Shown here piece after piece: positions 33,137 to 36,911 of a DNA stretch of 36,911 nt. The first letter of the stretch is position 1, and the number at the start of each line of letters is the position of its first letter. Source of the stretch: an uncultured Bacteroidales bacterium (GTDB lineage Bacteria > Bacteroidota > Bacteroidia > Bacteroidales > Bacteroidaceae); assembly GCA_902768605.1 (NCBI GenBank), contig CACXLY010000013.1:1-36911 (forward strand), read 5' to 3'. The translations under genes were made by a program, and so were the position numbers. Under the pieces are notes generated by a model. It saw nothing but the letters and a program-made list of their open reading frames with translations. It had not been told where the DNA came from and made no database searches.

Positions 33137-34306
33137 ATGGAAAAGAGAGATTATTACGAAGTCCTTGGTGTCAGCAAGAATGCAACAGATGCCGAGATAA
33201 AGGCTGCTTACAAGAAGATGGCGATCAAGTATCACCCTGATCGCAATCCCGGCAACAAAGAGGCTGAGGAGAAGTTCAAGGAGGCTGCCGAGGCTTATGA
33301 TGTGCTGCGTGACCCAGAGAAGCGTCAGCGTTATGACCAGTTTGGCTTTGCAGGCATGAATGGTCAAGGTGGCTTCGGAGGTGGTGCAGGCATGTCGATG
33401 GACGACATCTTCAGCATGATGAATGAAGTCTTCGGAGGTGGATTCGGTGGAGGCTTTGGTGGCTTCAGTGGCTTTGGAGGCTTCGGAGGAGGAGGCAGAG
33501 GTGGCAAGCACGTCGAGAAAGGCTCTGACCTTAGGCTCAAAGTGCGTGTCAACTTGAAAGAGATTGCCTCTGGTGTCACCAAGAAGTTCAAGATAAACAA
33601 GTACGTCACCTGTCCGCATTGTAATGGAAGTGGCAGCGAGGACGGCAAGAAGGAAACATGCTCGAAGTGCAATGGCTCGGGTGTCACCTATCGCACCATG
33701 AACACCATGTTCGGTCACATGCAGACTCAGACACAGTGCGATGCTTGTGGTGGCACAGGTTCTGTCATTCGCAACAAGTGCAAGCATTGTGGAGGTACTG
33801 GCATTGTGAAGGATGAAGAGATTGTTGAAATCAAGATTCCTGCCGGTGTTCAAGAGGGCATGATTATCACTGAGAGGGGCAAAGGCAATGCAGCTCGCTG
33901 GAATGGTGTGCCTGGTGACATACAGGTTTACATTGAGGAAGAGCCACATCCTGAACTGCTTCGTGATGGACAGAACCTGCAATACCAGCTACTGCTCGAT
34001 GTTCCCACAGCCATACTTGGAGGCTCTGCTGAGGTTCCCACCATCGACGGCAAGGTGAAGATAAAGATTGAGCCAGGCACTCAGCCCGGCAAGATAATGC
34101 GTCTGAGGGGCAAAGGACTGCCTGTCGTGCAAGGTTACGGCTATGGCACAGGTGACCTCATCGTGCAGATTGGTGTCTATATCCCAGAGAACCTGTCGCG
34201 CGAAGAAAAGGAAACCTTCGAGAAACTCCGCACAAGCGAGAACATGAAGCCAGGTGCAACGGCAAAGAACAACTTCTTCAACAGATTCAAGAAAATGTTT
34301 GAATGA
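33137..34306 (+). CDS. dnaJ: DnaJ chaperone
   Basis: This is a 389-residue type I J-protein. The J domain (1-70) has the HPD motif at residues 33-35. A Gly/Phe-rich linker (~75-135, with GGFGGG repeats) is followed by four zinc motifs ([32 protein letters not shown]) and the C-terminal substrate-binding domains. It stimulates DnaK and holds unfolded clients. Its stop overlaps the folC start (ATGA at 34303-34306), so folC is translated from the same message. It is likely co-transcribed with grpE. Confidence 0.96.
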   Translation: MEKRDYYEVLGVSKNATDAEIKAAYKKMAIKYHPDRNPGNKEAEEKFKEAAEAYDVLRDPEKRQRYDQFGFAGMNGQGGFGGGAGMSMDDIFSMMNEVFGGGFGGGFGGFSGFGGFGGGGRGGKHVEKGSDLRLKVRVNLKEIASGVTKKFKINKYVTCPHCNGSGSEDGKKETCSKCNGSGVTYRTMNTMFGHMQTQTQCDACGGTGSVIRNKCKHCGGTGIVKDEEIVEIKIPAGVQEGMIITERGKGNAARWNGVPGDIQVYIEEEPHPELLRDGQNLQYQLLLDVPTAILGGSAEVPTIDGKVKIKIEPGTQPGKIMRLRGKGLPVVQGYGYGTGDLIVQIGVYIPENLSREEKETFEKLRTSENMKPGATAKNNFFNRFKKMFE

Positions 34307-35646
34307 CCTACGAGAAAGCTATAAAATACCTGTTCGACTCTGCCCCGATGTTCCAGAATGTTGGGGCAGCGGCGTATAAAGAGGGGCTTGGAGGTACACT
34401 TCTCCTTGATGAACACTTCGGCCATCCACATCGCAGCTATAAAACGATTCATGTGGGGGGCACGAATGGCAAAGGCTCTGTCACCCATACACTTGCAGCC
34501 ATCCTTCAGGCACAAGGCTATCGCGTAGGGCTCTACACAAGTCCTCATCTTGTAGACTTCCGAGAGAGGATTCGTGTCAATGGCAAGATGATAAGCAAGA
34601 AGAGAGTGGTTGACTTCGTCAAAGAATTGAAAATTGAAAATGGAAAATTGAAAGGAAATTCAATCTTCAATCTTCAATCTTCAATAGACTTTTCCTTCTT
34701 CGAACTTGCCACAGCCCTTGCTTTCAAGTATTTTGAGGAGCAGAAGGTTGACTTTGCCGTGATAGAAGTCGGCTTGGGCGGCAGGCTGGACTGCACAAAC
34801 ATCATCACGCCTGTCCTTTCTGTCATCACCAACATCAGTTTCGACCATGTTCAGTTCCTTGGCGACACGTTGCCTAAGATAGCCAGTGAGAAGGCAGGCA
34901 TCATCAAGCCAGGCATCCCCGTCTGCATCGGAGAGAACATCAACCCAGAGGTGAAGGCTGTCTTTGAGAACAAGGCAAAGGAAGTGGGTGCTCCCATCAC
35001 TTTTGCAGAAGACAGACCCTCTAAATCTCCCTTAAAGGGAGACTCCATTTCCTCCCCCTTTAAGAGGGAGTTAGAGAGGGTCTTTGCGTTGAAAGGTCTG
35101 TGCCAGGAGAAGAACCAGCAGACCATTCTCACCTCAATCCGTTTGCTTCGTGAACAAGGCATCGAGATTAGTGACGAGGCCATCAAGAAAGGTTTTGCTG
35201 AGGTTTGTACGATGACAGGCCTTATGGGACGTTGGCAGATACTGAAAGAGAAGCCCCTCTGCATCTGTGATACAGGCCACAACGTGGGTGGCATGCAGTA
35301 CATCGTCAAGCAACTGCGACAGACACCTCACAAGCGTCTTCACATCGTGATTGGCATGGTGAGCGACAAGGATGTCAGCACCGTGCTTTCCATGCTGCCC
35401 AGGGATGCCACCTATTACTTCACCCAAGCCTCTGTTCATCGAGCCATGCCTGCTGAAAGGTTATCGGAAATTGCCCTTTCAATTTTCAATTTTAAATGTT
35501 CAATTTATAATGATGTCCCCTCGGCCTATCAGGATGCTAAAGTGAACGCTTCTGAGGATGACCTCATCTTCATCGGCGGCAGTACCTTCGTGGTGGCAGA
35601 CTTGCTCAGAAGCATGCAAACGAAGCAGGTAAACAAAAAACATTAA
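34303..35646 (+). CDS. folC: folylpolyglutamate synthase / dihydrofolate synthase
   Basis: This 447-residue Mur-ligase-like enzyme adds glutamate to dihydropteroate and folates. The P-loop is [13 protein letters not shown] (~52-64); [30 protein letters not shown], the [10 protein letters not shown] motif and CDTGHN of the C-terminal domain are present. Three stretches are foreign to the family. [18 protein letters not shown] (34624-34687) is encoded by GAAAATTGAAAATGG/TTCAATCTTCAATC arrays. [10 protein letters not shown] and [11 protein letters not shown] lie in a full palindromic element (35014-35083). [11 protein letters not shown] (35477-35510) comes from a CAATTTTCAATTT array. All keep the frame, so the enzyme is probably functional but altered in surface loops. 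It overlaps dnaJ. Confidence 0.92.
   Translation: MTYEKAIKYLFDSAPMFQNVGAAAYKEGLGGTLLLDEHFGHPHRSYKTIHVGGTNGKGSVTHTLAAILQAQGYRVGLYTSPHLVDFRERIRVNGKMISKKRVVDFVKELKIENGKLKGNSIFNLQSSIDFSFFELATALAFKYFEEQKVDFAVIEVGLGGRLDCTNIITPVLSVITNISFDHVQFLGDTLPKIASEKAGIIKPGIPVCIGENINPEVKAVFENKAKEVGAPITFAEDRPSKSPLKGDSISSPFKRELERVFALKGLCQEKNQQTILTSIRLLREQGIEISDEAIKKGFAEVCTMTGLMGRWQILKEKPLCICDTGHNVGGMQYIVKQLRQTPHKRLHIVIGMVSDKDVSTVLSMLPRDATYYFTQASVHRAMPAERLSEIALSIFNFKCSIYNDVPSAYQDAKVNASEDDLIFIGGSTFVVADLLRSMQTKQVNKKH
34624..34687. repeat. AT-rich spacer-type array inside folC
   Basis: GAAAATTGAAAATGGAAAAT is followed by TTCAATCTTCAATCTTCAAT in the opposite sense, so the array is also a loose inverted repeat. Confidence 0.75.
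35014..35083. repeat. full palindromic element inserted in frame in folC
   Basis: It is 70 bp. The outer ends AGACCCTCTAA and TTAGAGAGGGTCT enclose the hairpins TCTCCCTTAAAGGGAGA (perfect) and CTCCCCCTTTAAGAGGGAG (one mismatch). It is the reverse orientation of the element at 26229-26308. Confidence 0.9.
35477..35510. repeat. second AT-rich array inside folC
   Basis: TTTCAATTTTCAATTTTAAA and TTCAATTTATAAT encode [11 protein letters not shown]. Confidence 0.65.
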
Positions 35647-35758
35647 GTCGGCTAACTTGACAAGCATCGAAATCCGACATTTCAAAACATAATTCATACG
35701 AGTAAAGTAAACTCGGCAAGGCAATGATATGCTCTAAAACATATCAGCGGCTAAAATT

Positions 35759-35790
35759 CCTTCGTTTCCTTTGAAGCGAAGGTTTTTTTT
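35759..35790 (+). terminator. intrinsic terminator of the grpE-dnaJ-folC unit
   Basis: CCTTCG pairs with CGAAGG, extended by TTC with GAA, followed by eight T. It overlaps the -33 element of the next promoter. Confidence 0.85.
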
Positions 35791-35800
35791 GCTATATTTG
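35770..35800 (+). promoter_or_regulatory. promoter of the aldose epimerase gene
   Basis: TTTG at 35770-35773, 19 bp, TATATTTG at 35793-35800. The leader is about 75 nt. The -33 element lies in the loop and 3' arm of the preceding terminator. Confidence 0.75.
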
Positions 35801-35880
35801 CAAGGAAAAAGGCCTTTTTGAGGCGAATAAACAGTAATTATATATAAATAGTCAAATATAGTAAATTATCATTACGCCTA

Positions 35881-36911
35881 TGGACAAAGAACTTATTTCC
35901 GGTCTCAAGAGAGAGAACTTCCAAGCAGTGATTCAGGGTAAGGAAACTGACCTCTATACCCTCACGAACTCCGACGGCATGGAAGTCTGCATCACAAATT
36001 ACGGTGGTGCTATAATGGCCATCATGGTTCCCGACAAGGAAGGCAAGATGGCCAATGTCATTCAGGGACACGACTCCATCCAGAACATGGTGAACAGTCC
36101 CGAACCCTTCCTATCAACCCTTGTTGGGCGCTATGGCAACCGCATTGCAAAAGGTCATTTCGTCATGAATGGCAAAGACTACAGCCTTGCCATCAACAAT
36201 GGACCAAACCACCTGCACGGTGGACCCACTGGCTTCCATGCACGTGTCTGGGATGCTGAACAAATCAATGAACACGAGCTTGTACTCCGTTACATATCAG
36301 CTTATTATGAGGAAGGCTTCCCTGGAGAACTCCACATGAACGTGAAGTACAGCCTCACGGAAGACAATGAGCTCATCATCGATTATCGTGGCACAACAAA
36401 CAAGAAGACCCCCGTCAACATGACAAGCCACGGCTTCTTCTCCCTCGCTGGTATTGCCAACCCAACACCTGAGGCACTCAACAACATCCTCACCATCAAC
36501 GCGGACTTCTTCATCCCCATCGACGAGACATCCATCCCGACAGGTGAAATCCTGAAGGTGGAGGGCACTCCCTTCGACTTCCGCACACCTCATGCTGTAG
36601 GTGAACGCATAGGTGATACAAGTTGTCAGCAGATTGTCAATGGCACAGGCTATGACCACTGCTTCGTCTTGAACAAGAGAGAGCCAGGAGAACTGTCGTA
36701 TGCTGTGAAGTGCGTCGAACCCAATAGTGGCCGAAAGATGGAGATGTGGACGACAGAGCCTGGTGTGCAGTTCTACTCAAGCAACTGGCACAGCGGCTTC
36801 ACAGGCAACCAGGGGGCAACCTATCCCAAGTACTCTGCCCTCTGCTTCGAAGCTCAGCACTTCCCCGACTCACCAAACCGTCCCTACTTCCCCAGCACCA
36901 TTCTCAAGGCT
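35881..36911 (+). CDS. galM: aldose 1-epimerase (mutarotase), 3' end outside the window
   Basis: 343 residues are visible and the frame is open to the window end. The enzyme interconverts alpha and beta anomers of galactose and glucose. The family motifs are present: TNYGGAIMAIMVPD near the N-terminus, LVGRYGNRIAKG, NHLHGG (first His), VNMTSHGFFSLAG (second His) and CFEAQHFPDSPN (catalytic Glu). I see no signal peptide, so it is cytoplasmic. Only about 20 residues should be missing. The second His motif reads TSHGFFSLAG rather than the common TNHSYFNLAG. It has its own promoter. Confidence 0.92.

Overview
The window is 36.9 kb of chromosomal DNA from a Bacteroidales bacterium, most likely a Prevotella-like member of the gut or rumen. 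The evidence is the promoter type (TTTG, 19-20 bp, TAnnTTTG), two surface proteins that share the Bacteroidales C-terminal NxAGQRhxKxxKGINIV motif, an SDR-type fructuronate reductase in a hexuronate operon, and a RapZ-like domain fused to cell-wall sugar enzymes. There is no phage, IS transposase, CRISPR array, rRNA or tRNA. The genes are mostly housekeeping. The unusual part is what has been inserted into and between them.

Layout. 1-703 is a gene-free, repeat-rich end. 704-11230 is a minus-strand block of six genes that are overlapping or tightly spaced. In transcription order they are a CPA2 antiporter fused to a subtilisin-like protease, a LolD-type ATPase, a DUF4836-like membrane-anchored protein, a second ABC ATPase, its FtsX/MacB-type permease, and an AmgK-RapZ-MurU trifunctional protein. 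11231-11955 is a repeat-rich divergent promoter region. 11956-13032 is asd. 13227-17799 is a 1443-residue surface protein followed by an acidic 52-codon peptide gene. 18114-19469 (minus) is a Tat-exported metallophosphoesterase. 19768-24760 is a hexuronate operon: exuT-like transporter, SDR fructuronate reductase, uxuA, uxaC. 25126-29075 is a TlpA-like lipoprotein followed by tldD and tldE. 29092-29571 (minus) is cytidine deaminase. 29698-30615 is a GH73/LysM peptidoglycan hydrolase. 30746-35646 holds an ABC-F ATPase, grpE, dnaJ and folC. 35881-36911 is an aldose 1-epimerase cut by the window end.

Main observation. The genome carries a family of GC-rich palindromic elements: an outer inverted repeat of about 13-20 bp enclosing two small hairpins, 70-112 bp in all, or a 25-28 bp half copy. 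I count five full and four half copies. Seven lie in frame inside conserved enzymes (MurU domain, LolD, Asd, phosphoesterase, ExuT, TldD, FolC), where they encode Pro/Gly/Glu-rich peptides such as PLPRGGE or PPLEGKGEA. One more has apparently replaced the start of tldD. A second class of repeats, short A+T-rich tandem arrays that fill many spacers, has also entered coding sequence in folC and in the antiporter-protease. In the latter the array encodes the signal-peptide-like segment at the fusion joint.

How the genes work together. The hexuronate genes form a complete route from uptake to 2-keto-3-deoxygluconate. TldD/TldE form a metalloprotease pair. grpE-dnaJ is a chaperone module with a possible sigma-54-type promoter. 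The minus-strand block joins envelope transport with salvage of cell-wall amino sugars. All functions are inferred from motifs read by eye. No database search was run.
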